This document shows positions 23,915 through 31,576 of a DNA stretch of 53,401 bases, piece after piece. Position numbers and translations under genes: made by a program. The stretch covers positions 1-53,401 of the forward strand of contig CAMVPA010000024.1 in NCBI GenBank assembly GCA_947169245.1, given 5' to 3'. The notes beneath the pieces are model-generated. The model was not told the origin of the DNA. It saw only the letters and a program-made list of their open reading frames with translations, and did no database searches. Position 1 is the first letter of the stretch. Each line of letters begins with the position of its first letter. Source of the stretch: an uncultured Prevotellaceae bacterium (GTDB lineage: Bacteria > Bacteroidota > Bacteroidia > Bacteroidales > Bacteroidaceae).

Positions 23915-25528
23915 TCAAGAAGCTGACTCCAGATATGCGGCACACATCTCTGCACAGCGTTCGCCATCGACGCCTGCGGAGACGATGCCCCCCGCATAGC
24001 CGGCACCCTCGCCGCAGGGGAAGAGGCCCTGGATGCGGACGTGCTGTAACGTCGACGGGTCGCGGACAATACGGACAGGCGACGATGTACGTGTCTCGGT
24101 GGCTATAAGGACGGCCTCGTTGGTGAGGAAGCCGTGAGCCTGACGCCCGAAGGTCTTGAAACCTTCCTGCAGTCGGTGGCTGACGGGCTTCGGTAGCCAG
24201 AAGTGCAGAGGGCTGGAGATGAGACCAGGAGCATAGCTCGACTTAGGCAGGTCAAAGCTCAGGCGGTTGTTCACGAAGTCAGCCATGCGCTGTGCCGGTG
24301 CAGTCTGCTTCATGTTGCCCTGTTGCCAGCACATGCGCTCCAGATCTTCCTGGTAGTGCATGACGCGCAGCACATCGTCGCCCGGAATGTCCTCGGGGCG
24401 CGTCTCGACAACCATTCCCGAGTTCGACCACTGAGTGCCTCGACTGGCGGGACTCATGCCGTTGACCACAATCTGTTCCTTGTCAGTGGCAGCAGGAATG
24501 ACGAAGCCGCCCGGACACATACAGAAGGAGTAAACACCGCGTCCGTCAACCTGAGTAACGAAGGCGTATTCGGCTGCTGGCAAGTACTTTCCGCGTCCTT
24601 GCTTCGAGTGATACTGTATCTGGTCAATGAGCTGCGACGGATGCTCCAATCGAACGCCCACGGCAATGCCTTTGGCCTCAATCTCAATCTTCGCCTCAGC
24701 CAAGTAGCGATAGACGTCGCGGGCGCTGTGACCAGTGGCCAAAATGACTGGGCCGAGGAATGAAGCCTCCCCCGACCCCTCCGAAAGGAGGGGAGATGTA
24801 GAAACTGCTTCAACACCAATTATCCTGCTATCACCTCCCATCCCCTTGGAGGGTCCGGGGGAGGCTATCAATCGCGTCATCTTGGTCTGGAAGTGTACCT
24901 CGCCGCCACAGCGGATGATGGTATTGCGCATGTTCTCAATGACTTGCGGCAGGCGGTCAGTGCCAATGTGCGGATGAGCATCGGCAAGGATGGCCGTCGA
25001 GGCGCCGTGCTGACAGAAGACGTTAAGAATCTTGTCGGTGTTGCCGCGTTTCTTCGAGCGGGTGTAGAGCTTGCCGTCGGAGTAGGCTCCTGCCCCACCC
25101 TCGCCGAAGCAGTAGTTGCTCTCAGCGTCTACCTGTTGTGTGCGGCTGATGTTGGCCAGGTCCTTCTTGCGTTCGTGCACGTCTTTGCCACGCTCCAACA
25201 CAATAGGCCGCAGTCCAAGCTCTATCAGCCTGAGGGCTGCGAAGAGTCCGCCGGGACCGGCACCTACGACAACGACCTGCCGGGCGTTGCTGACGTCGGG
25301 ATAGTCCGTGTGCCGGTACTCGTCGTCGGCAGGCTGCTCGTCGACGTAGACGCGCACTTTCAGGTTGACGAAGATGGTACGCTGGCGGGCGTCGATGCTG
25401 CGCTTCAGTATGCGCACAGCCGTCAGAGTCCGAGCGTCGTGTCCGTACTCGTCGGCCACATAGGTCTTCAGAGCCTGTTCGTCGGCAGCCACCTGTGGCA
25501 GCACGCGGAGTTGGTACTCGTGGATCAT
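23915..25528 (-). CDS. FAD-dependent oxidoreductase (COG2509-like)
   Basis: 537 residues. An N-terminal domain of about 85 residues precedes the FAD-binding motif QVVVVGAGPGGLFAALRLIE. Other family marks are NYCFGEGGAGAYSDGKLYTR, LATGHSARDVYRYL, CMCPGGFVIPAAT and FPCGEGAGYAGGIVSAGVDG. The substrate of this conserved cytoplasmic family is unknown. About residues 220-256 carry a palindromic-element insertion (ASPGPSKGMGGDS ... SPLLSEGSGEA) around a segment (RIIGVEAV) that looks native. The start follows the small membrane protein gene by 27 bases. Confidence 0.85.
   Translation of the reverse strand: MIHEYQLRVLPQVAADEQALKTYVADEYGHDARTLTAVRILKRSIDARQRTIFVNLKVRVYVDEQPADDEYRHTDYPDVSNARQVVVVGAGPGGLFAALRLIELGLRPIVLERGKDVHERKKDLANISRTQQVDAESNYCFGEGGAGAYSDGKLYTRSKKRGNTDKILNVFCQHGASTAILADAHPHIGTDRLPQVIENMRNTIIRCGGEVHFQTKMTRLIASPGPSKGMGGDSRIIGVEAVSTSPLLSEGSGEASFLGPVILATGHSARDVYRYLAEAKIEIEAKGIAVGVRLEHPSQLIDQIQYHSKQGRGKYLPAAEYAFVTQVDGRGVYSFCMCPGGFVIPAATDKEQIVVNGMSPASRGTQWSNSGMVVETRPEDIPGDDVLRVMHYQEDLERMCWQQGNMKQTAPAQRMADFVNNRLSFDLPKSSYAPGLISSPLHFWLPKPVSHRLQEGFKTFGRQAHGFLTNEAVLIATETRTSSPVRIVRDPSTLQHVRIQGLFPCGEGAGYAGGIVSAGVDGERCAEMCAAYLESAS
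24764..24866 (-). repeat. REPIN-like palindromic element, copy C, inside the FAD oxidoreductase gene
   Basis: 103 bases. Both ends start AGCCTCCCCCG in inverted orientation. The arms contain hairpins (CCCTCC with GGAGGG-type stems, one imperfect). The spacer differs from copies A and B and encodes RIIGVEAV, which fits the host protein family. The frame is the same as in A and B. Confidence 0.8.
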
Positions 25529-25555
25529 GTCCGAAACCGTTTTTTCTGTTTTTAC

Positions 25556-25714
25556 TTATTGCATGATGTAAAGATAGTAGATGGCGACGAGCACGGCAAT
25601 GACAATGAGTATCACCACCGACTTAATCATGCACGAGGCCACCTTTTTGACTACCAGGAAGGCTACGATAATGGCAGCCAGCGCAAAGAGATAGTATCCA
25701 AAGTTGTTTTCCAT
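25556..25714 (-). CDS. 52-residue membrane protein of unknown function
   Basis: A short gene reading MENNFGYYLFALAAIIVAFL, then VVKKVASCMIKSVV, then ILIVIAVLVAIYYLYIMQ and TAA. Two hydrophobic helices are separated by a short basic loop (KKVASCMIK). It starts one base after the stop of the pseudouridine synthase gene and ends 27 bases before the FAD oxidoreductase gene, so it is probably co-transcribed with both. I recognise no family. The tight packing and clean two-helix pattern support it as real. Confidence 0.7.
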   Translation of the reverse strand: MENNFGYYLFALAAIIVAFLVVKKVASCMIKSVVILIVIAVLVAIYYLYIMQ

Positions 25715-25715
25715 A

Positions 25716-26612
25716 CTACTTGAACAGACGTTTGAACGATGTAGGGACGGGGGTTTCGAATTCCATGGGCTGTCCCGTCATGGGATGGGTGAAGCAGAGC
25801 AGCCAGGCGTGCAGACACAGGCGGTGCAGCGGGTCGTCGCCGTTGCCGTACTTCGGGTCGCCGCAGACGGGATGACCCATGTCGGCCGAGTGGACGCGAA
25901 TCTGGTTCTTGCGTCCCGTCTCCAGCTTGAACTCCACCAGCGAGTGCTCCGTCGTGCGGTCGAGCACGTGCCAATGGGTGATGGCCAGCTTGCCGCCGTT
26001 GTCGACGGGCGACGAGTAGGTGACATAGGCCTTGTTGTCCTTCAGCCAGTTCTGTATGGTGCCGTCGTCCTCGACCATCTCGCCCGAGCAGACGGCCACG
26101 TAGCGACGGTCGTAGACGATGTCGTGCCAGTTGTGCTCCAGAATCTGCTCCGTCTCCATGTCCTTGGCATAGACCATCAGTCCGCTGGTGTCGCGGTCCA
26201 GTCGGTGGACGACGTGGGCTGTGCACTTCTGGCGCGACTTCTTGAAGTAGTCGTCGAGCACCGTCTTCACGTTCAGCGTCGAGTGTCCGGCAGCCATCGA
26301 GAGGATGCCCTCGGCCTTCTCCACCACAATCAGCCATTTGTCCTCGTATACAATCTTCACCCAGCGGCTCTTGAAGCCCTGCTGGTTGCGCTTCGTCTTC
26401 GACACGGCCACCTTCATGCCAGGCTCCAGCTGGAAGTCGAACTGCGTCACCGTCTTGCCGTTCACCTTGATGCCTTGTCCCTGCAGCGTGGCCTTGATCT
26501 TCGTCTTCGTCTGCGACACGTTCTTCAGCAACCACTCCAGCAGCGGCATCGACTCGCTCACCGTGTAATGTTCATAGTCGCCCGGGCGACCGTTTCCTGC
26601 GTTATATTTCAT
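25716..26612 (-). CDS. RluA-family pseudouridine synthase
   Basis: 298 residues. An N-terminal S4-type RNA-binding region (LLEWLLKNVSQTKTKIKATL; GIKVNGKTVTQFDF) precedes the synthase domain. The catalytic Asp lies in VVHRLDRDTSGLMVYAKD. Further family marks are VEFKLETGRKNQIRVHSADM and HPVCGDPKYG. It isomerises uridine in rRNA or tRNA; whether it acts like RluC, RluD or another member cannot be told. The spacer upstream is an AT-rich repeat. Confidence 0.9.
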   Translation of the reverse strand: MKYNAGNGRPGDYEHYTVSESMPLLEWLLKNVSQTKTKIKATLQGQGIKVNGKTVTQFDFQLEPGMKVAVSKTKRNQQGFKSRWVKIVYEDKWLIVVEKAEGILSMAAGHSTLNVKTVLDDYFKKSRQKCTAHVVHRLDRDTSGLMVYAKDMETEQILEHNWHDIVYDRRYVAVCSGEMVEDDGTIQNWLKDNKAYVTYSSPVDNGGKLAITHWHVLDRTTEHSLVEFKLETGRKNQIRVHSADMGHPVCGDPKYGNGDDPLHRLCLHAWLLCFTHPMTGQPMEFETPVPTSFKRLFK

Positions 26613-26652
26613 ATTAATTTCTCATTACTCATTTCTCATCACTCATTTCTCA
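26613..26652. repeat. AT-rich heptamer spacer
   Basis: Tandem degenerate 7-base units (plus strand TTCTCAT, TACTCAT, TTCTCAT, CACTCAT, TTCTCAT) separate the DUF5715 gene from the pseudouridine synthase gene. Confidence 0.65.
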
Positions 26653-27465
26653 TCACCTCACCGTCATGTGGAAGCACCCCTGCTTCACCTCATATTTAAT
26701 GTAGCAGCGTCCCTGCTCGCGCATGTCGCGCAGCACCTCCGAGAGCACGTACTTCAGCGAGTCGTTGCGTACCTCGCGGCGCTTCGGACCGTCGGGGTCT
26801 TCCACCGTCTTGTAGCGGTTGTAGCAAATGTCGAACGTCGTGCCGTAGAGGTGGCAAGAGTTCTCCGTCGCGTTCTGGTTGAAGCCACGCAGCCGCGCCA
26901 CGTCCTCCTCCGTACGCAGCACACTGGTCACGATGAAGCGGTGCAGGGGAATGCCCTTCACGTGCAGACTGTCGAAGAACGCCTGGCCAATGTCCTGCAG
27001 CAGAATGGCCGCCCGCGGCACCAGGTAAGGGATGCTCTGGTGCAGACGGTCCACATAATAATAAGGTGACGCGTCAATGTAGACGAGCTCCTTCTTACGC
27101 GCCTCGGCGTCCTCGCGGTTGCGCACGGGCGTCACGCCCCACTTCGCTGCCGCCGTCAGCTGGACCACATTCGAGTCGGGGAAACAACCCTTGAAGCTCG
27201 GAACGCTCAGTATGCGGTGAGGCCGAGGTGCTCCTTCTGCCTTCTCAACAGTCTCCGAAGACCTCTCAGCGTCCTCCGAAGACCTCTCAGCAATCTCCGA
27301 AGACTCCGAAAGCATTGAGGACTCCGACAGTTCCGAAGATTCCAAACACTCCGCACTCTCCGAAGCTCCAGCTTGCGCTACACCCGGGAACGCCCAACGC
27401 ACTGCAGCCAGTACAAAGACCACGGCGACGAAGGCCTGCAGAAATCTCTTTTTTGTCAATTTCAT
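26653..27465 (-). CDS. DUF5715-like exported protein with an M15-peptidase-like motif
   Basis: 270 residues from the ATG at 27465. A signal peptide or anchor (RFLQAFVAVVFVLAAVRWAF) is followed by a low-complexity Ser/Glu region of about 45 residues (repeats of SESSE, AERSSE), encoded by degenerate tandem repeats. The globular part contains IVTSVLRTEEDVARLRG and ENSCHLYGTTFDICYNR. The latter resembles the SxHxxGxAxDI zinc motif of M15 D,D-peptidases, so a peptidoglycan-related fold is likely; activity is not shown. The start is fixed by the promoter just upstream; the frame stays open to 27675 but enters a repeat element. Confidence 0.75.
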   Translation of the reverse strand: MKLTKKRFLQAFVAVVFVLAAVRWAFPGVAQAGASESAECLESSELSESSMLSESSEIAERSSEDAERSSETVEKAEGAPRPHRILSVPSFKGCFPDSNVVQLTAAAKWGVTPVRNREDAEARKKELVYIDASPYYYVDRLHQSIPYLVPRAAILLQDIGQAFFDSLHVKGIPLHRFIVTSVLRTEEDVARLRGFNQNATENSCHLYGTTFDICYNRYKTVEDPDGPKRREVRNDSLKYVLSEVLRDMREQGRCYIKYEVKQGCFHMTVR

Positions 27466-27475
27466 ATTTCGGGCG

Positions 27476-27506
27476 CAAAGGTAGTGCAAACCGAGCGAAA
27501 TACAAA
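27476..27506 (-). promoter_or_regulatory. promoter for the DUF5715 gene
   Basis: Minus strand TTTG (27503-27506), 19 bases, TACCTTTG (27476-27483), 10 bases before the ATG at 27465. The leader would be nearly absent. Confidence 0.8.
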
Positions 27507-27575
27507 ATAAAAACGAATTTATTTTTATTTCCGAGACACAGGCTGCCTTCGTCCAAAGGCCATGATCCGCTATAA

Positions 27576-27678
27576 TAGTTGTTAAACGCGGAAACAACCC
27601 GCACTTCTTGCACTTCTTGCACTGACGCCAAGTGCAGGAAGTGGGGGAAGTGAGGGTAAAAAGGGCGTTTAACAACTA
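27576..27678. mobile_element. MITE-like inverted-repeat element
   Basis: Perfect 14-base inverted ends (TAGTTGTTAAACGC and its complement) enclose about 75 bases. Inside is a second inverted repeat: CACTTCTTGCACT pairs with AGTGCAGGAAGTG at 12 of 13 positions. No coding capacity. The whole can fold into one long hairpin, typical of a miniature transposable element or a similar non-autonomous repeat. Confidence 0.6.
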
Positions 27679-27760
27679 TATATATAAAGGGGAGAATCGT
27701 TGCCTTACAGAGTATCTTCTTGCACTTTCTCCTTCTGTATCTGTAGTGGCCCCGAAGAGT

Positions 27761-27865
27761 TCTGCGGCGGCCCCTGGGAAGTCTGCGGCGGCCCCTGGGA
27801 AGTCTGCGGCGGCCCCGGAGAAGTCTGCGGCGGCCCCGGAGAAGTCTGCGGCGGCCCCGGAGCAG
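27761..27865. repeat. five tandem copies of a 21-base GC-rich unit
   Basis: Units run 27761-27781, 27782-27802, 27803-27823, 27824-27844 and 27845-27865. The first two are identical (TCTGCGGCGGCCCCTGGGAA, then G); the later units have CGGAGAAG or CGGAGCAG at the end. A degenerate partial unit precedes the array. In one plus-strand frame the unit reads SAAAPGK/SAAAPEK. Function unknown. Confidence 0.85.
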
Positions 27866-28013
27866 CCACGCCCCCTCACCGTCAGCTACCGATTCAGTCA
27901 TAAACCGAAGAAGACCGACCCTTTACGAGCTACTGAATAGCCTCATTATGAAGCTGTTATTGTGTAGGAGCGGGATACCGAACTTACTTTGCACTCAGAA
28001 AAGCTCAAATAAA

Positions 28014-28045
28014 TTTGGCTTTTCATTCATTTATTCGTACCTTTG
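28014..28045 (+). promoter_or_regulatory. promoter for phoH
   Basis: TTTG (28014-28017), 20 bases, TACCTTTG (28038-28045): a full consensus match. It shows that translation must start downstream of about 28052. Confidence 0.85.
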
Positions 28046-28072
28046 CAGGCAAATAACAAATTTGTTGCAAGA

Positions 28073-29023
28073 TTGATAGAGAAGCATATTGTTTTAGAGG
28101 ATATTGACCCCGTAGTGTTCTATGGTGTCGGCAACAATCATCTACAGATGATTCGCTCGCTCTTCCCGAAGCTCCGTGTTGTGGCTCGCGACAACGTGAT
28201 ACGCGTGCTGGGCGACGAAGAGCAGATGGCTGTGTTCGAGGAGAACATTGAGGCCATGCGCCGACATATACTGAAGTTCAACAGCATCAAGGAGGAGGAC
28301 ATCCTCGACATTGTGAAGGGCGGCCGGCAGAAGGACGTGCCCGAGGGTGTGGTGGTCTACTCGATGTCGGGACGCCCCATCAAGGCGCGCTCTGAGAACC
28401 AGCAGCGGCTCATCGAGGCCTACCAGCAGAACGACATGGTGTTTGCCGTGGGCCCGGCGGGTACGGGCAAGACCTATCTCTCGATAGCCCTGGCCGTGAA
28501 GGCGCTGAAGGACAAGACGGCCAAGAAGATCATACTGAGCCGTCCGGCGGTGGAGGCAGGAGAAAAGCTGGGTTTCCTGCCCGGCGACATGAAGGACAAG
28601 ATTGACCCCTACCTGCAGCCCCTGTACGACGCGCTGGAGGACATGCTGCCGCAGGTGAAGCTGCAGGACATGATGGAGAAGCACATCATCCAGATAGCGC
28701 CGCTGGCCTTCATGCGCGGCCGCACGCTGAGCGACGCGGTGGTGATACTGGACGAGGCGCAGAACACGACGCCGGCGCAGATTCGCATGTTCCTGACCCG
28801 CATGGGATGGAACACGAAGATGATTATCACGGGCGACATGACGCAGATTGACCTGCCACGCTCGCAGAAGAGCGGACTCATCGAGGCCCTGCATATATTA
28901 AATAATGTGGAAGGCATCGGCGTGGTCAATCTGGACCGTCGCGACATCGTGCGCCACAAGCTGGTGACGCGCATTGTCAACGCCTACGAGCAATACGACA
29001 AGGAAGTGAAGATTGAAGAGTGA
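28073..29023 (+). CDS. phoH: PhoH family P-loop ATPase
   Basis: 316 residues from a TTG start. An N-terminal KH-like region (residues 1-105) precedes the ATPase domain: Walker A FAVGPAGTGKTYLSIAL, Walker B AVVILDEAQNTTPAQIRMFL, and MIITGDMTQIDLPRSQKSGL. It belongs to the YbeZ-type group linked to RNA metabolism and ribosome maturation. The frame is open to the TTG at 28043, but that lies inside the promoter -7 element. TTG at 28073 gives (M)IEKHIVLEDIDPVVFYG, the N-terminus I expect for Bacteroidetes PhoH. No in-frame ATG lies nearby. Confidence 0.9.
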   Translation: MIEKHIVLEDIDPVVFYGVGNNHLQMIRSLFPKLRVVARDNVIRVLGDEEQMAVFEENIEAMRRHILKFNSIKEEDILDIVKGGRQKDVPEGVVVYSMSGRPIKARSENQQRLIEAYQQNDMVFAVGPAGTGKTYLSIALAVKALKDKTAKKIILSRPAVEAGEKLGFLPGDMKDKIDPYLQPLYDALEDMLPQVKLQDMMEKHIIQIAPLAFMRGRTLSDAVVILDEAQNTTPAQIRMFLTRMGWNTKMIITGDMTQIDLPRSQKSGLIEALHILNNVEGIGVVNLDRRDIVRHKLVTRIVNAYEQYDKEVKIEE

Positions 29024-29055
29024 AGAGTGAAGAGTGAAGAATTAAGAGTTAAAAT
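29013..29055. repeat. AT-rich heptamer spacer between phoH and purC
   Basis: Tandem 7-base units GAAGAGT repeated three to four times, then GAATTAA and GAGTTAA. They begin within the last codons of phoH. Confidence 0.65.
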
Positions 29056-29059
29056 AACA

Positions 29060-30010
29060 ATGAAAGCATTAACAAAGACAGACTTCAAGTTTGAAGGACA
29101 GAAGAGCGTGTACCACGGAAAGGTACGCGATGTGTACAACATTAACGACGACCTGATGGTGATGGTCGCCACCGACCGCATCTCGGCGTTCGACGTGGTG
29201 CTGCCCAAGGGTATTCCCTTCAAGGGACAGGTGCTGAACCAGATTGCGGCCAAGTTCCTGGACGCCACCACCGACATCTGCCCGAACTGGAAGCTGGCAA
29301 CGCCCGACCCCATGGTGACCGTCGGTCTGAAGTGCGAGGGCTTCCGCGTGGAGATGATTATCCGCTCCATCCTCACCGGCTCTGCCTGGCGTGAGTACAA
29401 GAACGGCTGCCGCGAACTCTGCGGTGTTCGTCTGCCCGACGGCATGAAGGAGAACGAGCGTTTCCCCGAGCCCATCATCACCCCGACGACGAAGGCCGAC
29501 GAGGGTCACGACATGAACATCTCGAAGGAAGAAATCATCGCCCAGGGCATTGTCTCGGCCGAGGACTACGCCGTGATGGAGGACTACACGCGCAAGATTT
29601 TTGCCCGCGGTCAGGAGATTGCCGCCAAGCGCGGACTCATCCTCGTCGACACGAAGTACGAGTTCGGCAAGCGCGACGGCAAGGTGTACCTCATCGACGA
29701 GATTCACACGCCCGACTCCAGCCGCTACTTCTATGCCGACGGCTACGAGGAGAAGCTGGCCAAGGGCGAGCCCCAGCGCCAGTTGTCGAAGGAGTTCGTA
29801 CGTCAGTGGCTCATTGAGCACGACTTCATGAACGAGCCCGGACAGGTGATGCCCGAGATTACCGACGAGTACGCCGAGAGCGTCTCGGAGCGCTACATCG
29901 AGCTCTACGAGCACATCGTGGGCGAGAAATTTGACAAGGCCACCGAGGAAGGCGACATTGCGGAGCGCATCGAGAAGAACGTGAGCGAGTGGCTGAAGAC
30001 CCACCGTTAA
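29060..30010 (+). CDS. purC: phosphoribosylaminoimidazole-succinocarboxamide synthase
   Basis: 316 residues. SAICAR synthase of purine synthesis, joining aspartate to CAIR with ATP. Family marks: [20 protein letters not shown] (nucleotide site), [54 protein letters not shown] and [20 protein letters not shown] with [11 protein letters not shown]. The ATG at 29060 is preferred to the in-frame GTG at 29027 because the latter would add residues encoded by the repeat spacer. purM lies 3.4 kb downstream in the same direction. Confidence 0.95.
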   Translation: MKALTKTDFKFEGQKSVYHGKVRDVYNINDDLMVMVATDRISAFDVVLPKGIPFKGQVLNQIAAKFLDATTDICPNWKLATPDPMVTVGLKCEGFRVEMIIRSILTGSAWREYKNGCRELCGVRLPDGMKENERFPEPIITPTTKADEGHDMNISKEEIIAQGIVSAEDYAVMEDYTRKIFARGQEIAAKRGLILVDTKYEFGKRDGKVYLIDEIHTPDSSRYFYADGYEEKLAKGEPQRQLSKEFVRQWLIEHDFMNEPGQVMPEITDEYAESVSERYIELYEHIVGEKFDKATEEGDIAERIEKNVSEWLKTHR

Positions 30011-30013
30011 ACC

Positions 30014-30040
30014 AGTGTGCTTGGCGGTTCTGCCGCCAAG
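30014..30040 (+). repeat. short intercistronic hairpin, family 2, copy 2
   Basis: AGTGTGCT followed by an 8-base stem (CTTGGCGG/CCGCCAAG) around loop TTCTG, 3 bases after the purC stop. Same layout as 8066-8093: compensating stem bases differ while the prefix and TTCT loop start are kept. Confidence 0.7.
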
Positions 30041-30073
30041 AATAGAAAGGATATACCGCCAGGAATAGACAGA

Positions 30074-30805
30074 ATGTACCGTCAGGAAGAGATAACCCCC
30101 TACCACGAAGGCGAGAAAGCCCGTCAGGTGGAGCAGATGTTCGACAACATCGCCCCTACTTACGACACGCTGAACCACCGCCTGTCGTGGGACATCGACC
30201 GCGGGTGGCGAAAGAAAGCCATCCGTGAGCTGGTGCCTCACGCCCCGAAGACGGTGCTCGACATAGCCACGGGGACTGGCGACTTCGCCATTCTGGCTGC
30301 CCAGATGCTGCGGCCCGACCGGCTCGTTGGAGCCGACATCAGCGAGGGGATGATGGAGATAGGCCGGCAGAAGGTGAAGCAACTGAGACTGCAGGACGTC
30401 ATCTCCTTTGCCAAGGAGGACTGCTTGCGCCTGAGCTACGAGGCCGCGACGTTCGACGCCGTGACGGCCGCCTTCGGCATACGCAACTTCGCCGACCTCG
30501 ACCAGGGGCTGCGCGAGATGTGCCGCGTGCTGAAGCCCGGAGGCCACCTGAGCATCGTCGAGCTGACCACGCCGCCGCGCTTCCCCATGAAGCAGCTCTT
30601 CCACGTCTACTCGCACACCATACTGCCCGTCTACGGACGGCTCATATCGAAGGACACCAGCGCCTACTCCTATCTGACGAAGACCATCGAGGCATTCCCG
30701 CAAGGCGAACGGATGATGGAAATTCTGAAGAAAGCCGGATTCAAGGAAGCCGCCTTCAAGCGACTCACATTCGGCATCTGCACGCTTTATACAGCAACCA
30801 AATAA
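30074..30805 (+). CDS. menG: demethylmenaquinone methyltransferase
   Basis: 243 residues from the ATG at 30074. SAM-dependent C-methylation, the last step of menaquinone synthesis (UbiE/MenG family). Signatures are [20 protein letters not shown], the SAM-binding loop [16 protein letters not shown] and [20 protein letters not shown]. The frame is open upstream to 30017, but that part covers the repeat hairpin and is not expected in the family. Its neighbours are purC and aroE with short gaps. Confidence 0.93.
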   Translation: MYRQEEITPYHEGEKARQVEQMFDNIAPTYDTLNHRLSWDIDRGWRKKAIRELVPHAPKTVLDIATGTGDFAILAAQMLRPDRLVGADISEGMMEIGRQKVKQLRLQDVISFAKEDCLRLSYEAATFDAVTAAFGIRNFADLDQGLREMCRVLKPGGHLSIVELTTPPRFPMKQLFHVYSHTILPVYGRLISKDTSAYSYLTKTIEAFPQGERMMEILKKAGFKEAAFKRLTFGICTLYTATK

Positions 30806-30817
30806 CACAACACAGCT

Positions 30818-31567
30818 ATGGATAAGTACGGACTGATAGGCTACCCCCTGGGACATTCGTTCTCCATCAGCTACTTCAACCAGAAGTTTGCCGACGAGGG
30901 GATCAACGCCAAATACGAGAACTTTGAGATTGCCAGCATCGACCAACTGGAAGAGGTGCTGGCCACGAACCCGACTCTGAAAGGGCTGAACGTCACCATA
31001 CCCTATAAGGAAAAGGTGATGAACTACCTTGACAGCATCTCGCCCGAGGCTCAGGCCATAGGAGCCGTGAATGTCATCAGGGTGACTCACGAAGGCAACA
31101 ACATGAAGCTGAAGGGATTCAACAGCGACGTCATCGGATTCACACAGAGCATAGAGCCGATGATTGACCGCCACTGGCACAAGAAAGCCCTCATACTCGG
31201 AACGGGCGGCGCCTCCAAGGCCATCAACTATGGTCTGAAGTCGCTGGGACTGGAGACCGTCTTTGTCAGCCGGTACGAGCGCCCTGGAACCATACAGTAT
31301 CAGAGTATCACGCCCGACGTTGTCAAGGAGTATAACATCATCGTCAACTGCACGCCCCTCGGCATGTACCCCCGCACCGAGGAGTGTCCGCTACTGCCCT
31401 ACGAGGCCATGGACAGCCACACCATTCTCTACGACCTCATCTACAACCCCGACGAGACGCTCTTCATGAAACGCGGAAAAGAGTACGGCGCCGAGGTGAA
31501 GAACGGCCTCGAGATGCTGCTGCTGCAGGCCTTCGCCTCATGGGAGTTCTGGCACAGTAATAAATAA
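30818..31567 (+). CDS. aroE: shikimate dehydrogenase
   Basis: 249 residues. NADPH-dependent reduction of 3-dehydroshikimate in aromatic amino acid synthesis. The shikimate site motif is YGLIGYPLGHSFSISYFNQK. The catalytic Lys lies in GLNVTIPYKEKVMNYLD, followed by AIGAVNVIRV. The NADPH loop is ALILGTGGASKAINYGLKSL, and NCTPLGMYP is also conserved. It starts 12 bases after menG. Confidence 0.95.
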   Translation: MDKYGLIGYPLGHSFSISYFNQKFADEGINAKYENFEIASIDQLEEVLATNPTLKGLNVTIPYKEKVMNYLDSISPEAQAIGAVNVIRVTHEGNNMKLKGFNSDVIGFTQSIEPMIDRHWHKKALILGTGGASKAINYGLKSLGLETVFVSRYERPGTIQYQSITPDVVKEYNIIVNCTPLGMYPRTEECPLLPYEAMDSHTILYDLIYNPDETLFMKRGKEYGAEVKNGLEMLLLQAFASWEFWHSNK

Positions 31568-31576
31568 CAGAGGCTT

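Larger units (their letters stand above)
27507..28013. other. gene-free spacer of about 500 bases
   Basis: It holds a MITE-like inverted repeat (27576-27678) and a 21-base tandem array (27761-27865). Frames stay open through the array on both strands, as expected for a repeat with period divisible by three. None has a recognisable start context or family, so I call no gene. 27866-28013 shows nothing I can name. Confidence 0.6.

Noticed and set aside
27466..27675. N-terminal extension of the DUF5715-like protein by 70 codons
   Set aside because: It runs through the promoter and the MITE-like element; the signal peptide starts at 27465.
27761..27865. Possible CRISPR array
   Set aside because: The repeats are directly adjacent with no spacers, and no cas genes are present.
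27632..27940. Possible 102-residue protein with SAAAPGK repeats
   Set aside because: Its ATG lies in the MITE-like element and the open frame depends on the 21-base tandem array; several frames are open through the array on both strands.
29069..31180. A 703-codon open frame on the minus strand
   Set aside because: It lies antisense to purC, menG and aroE, all with clear family motifs; the long open frame follows from the codon use of the true genes.
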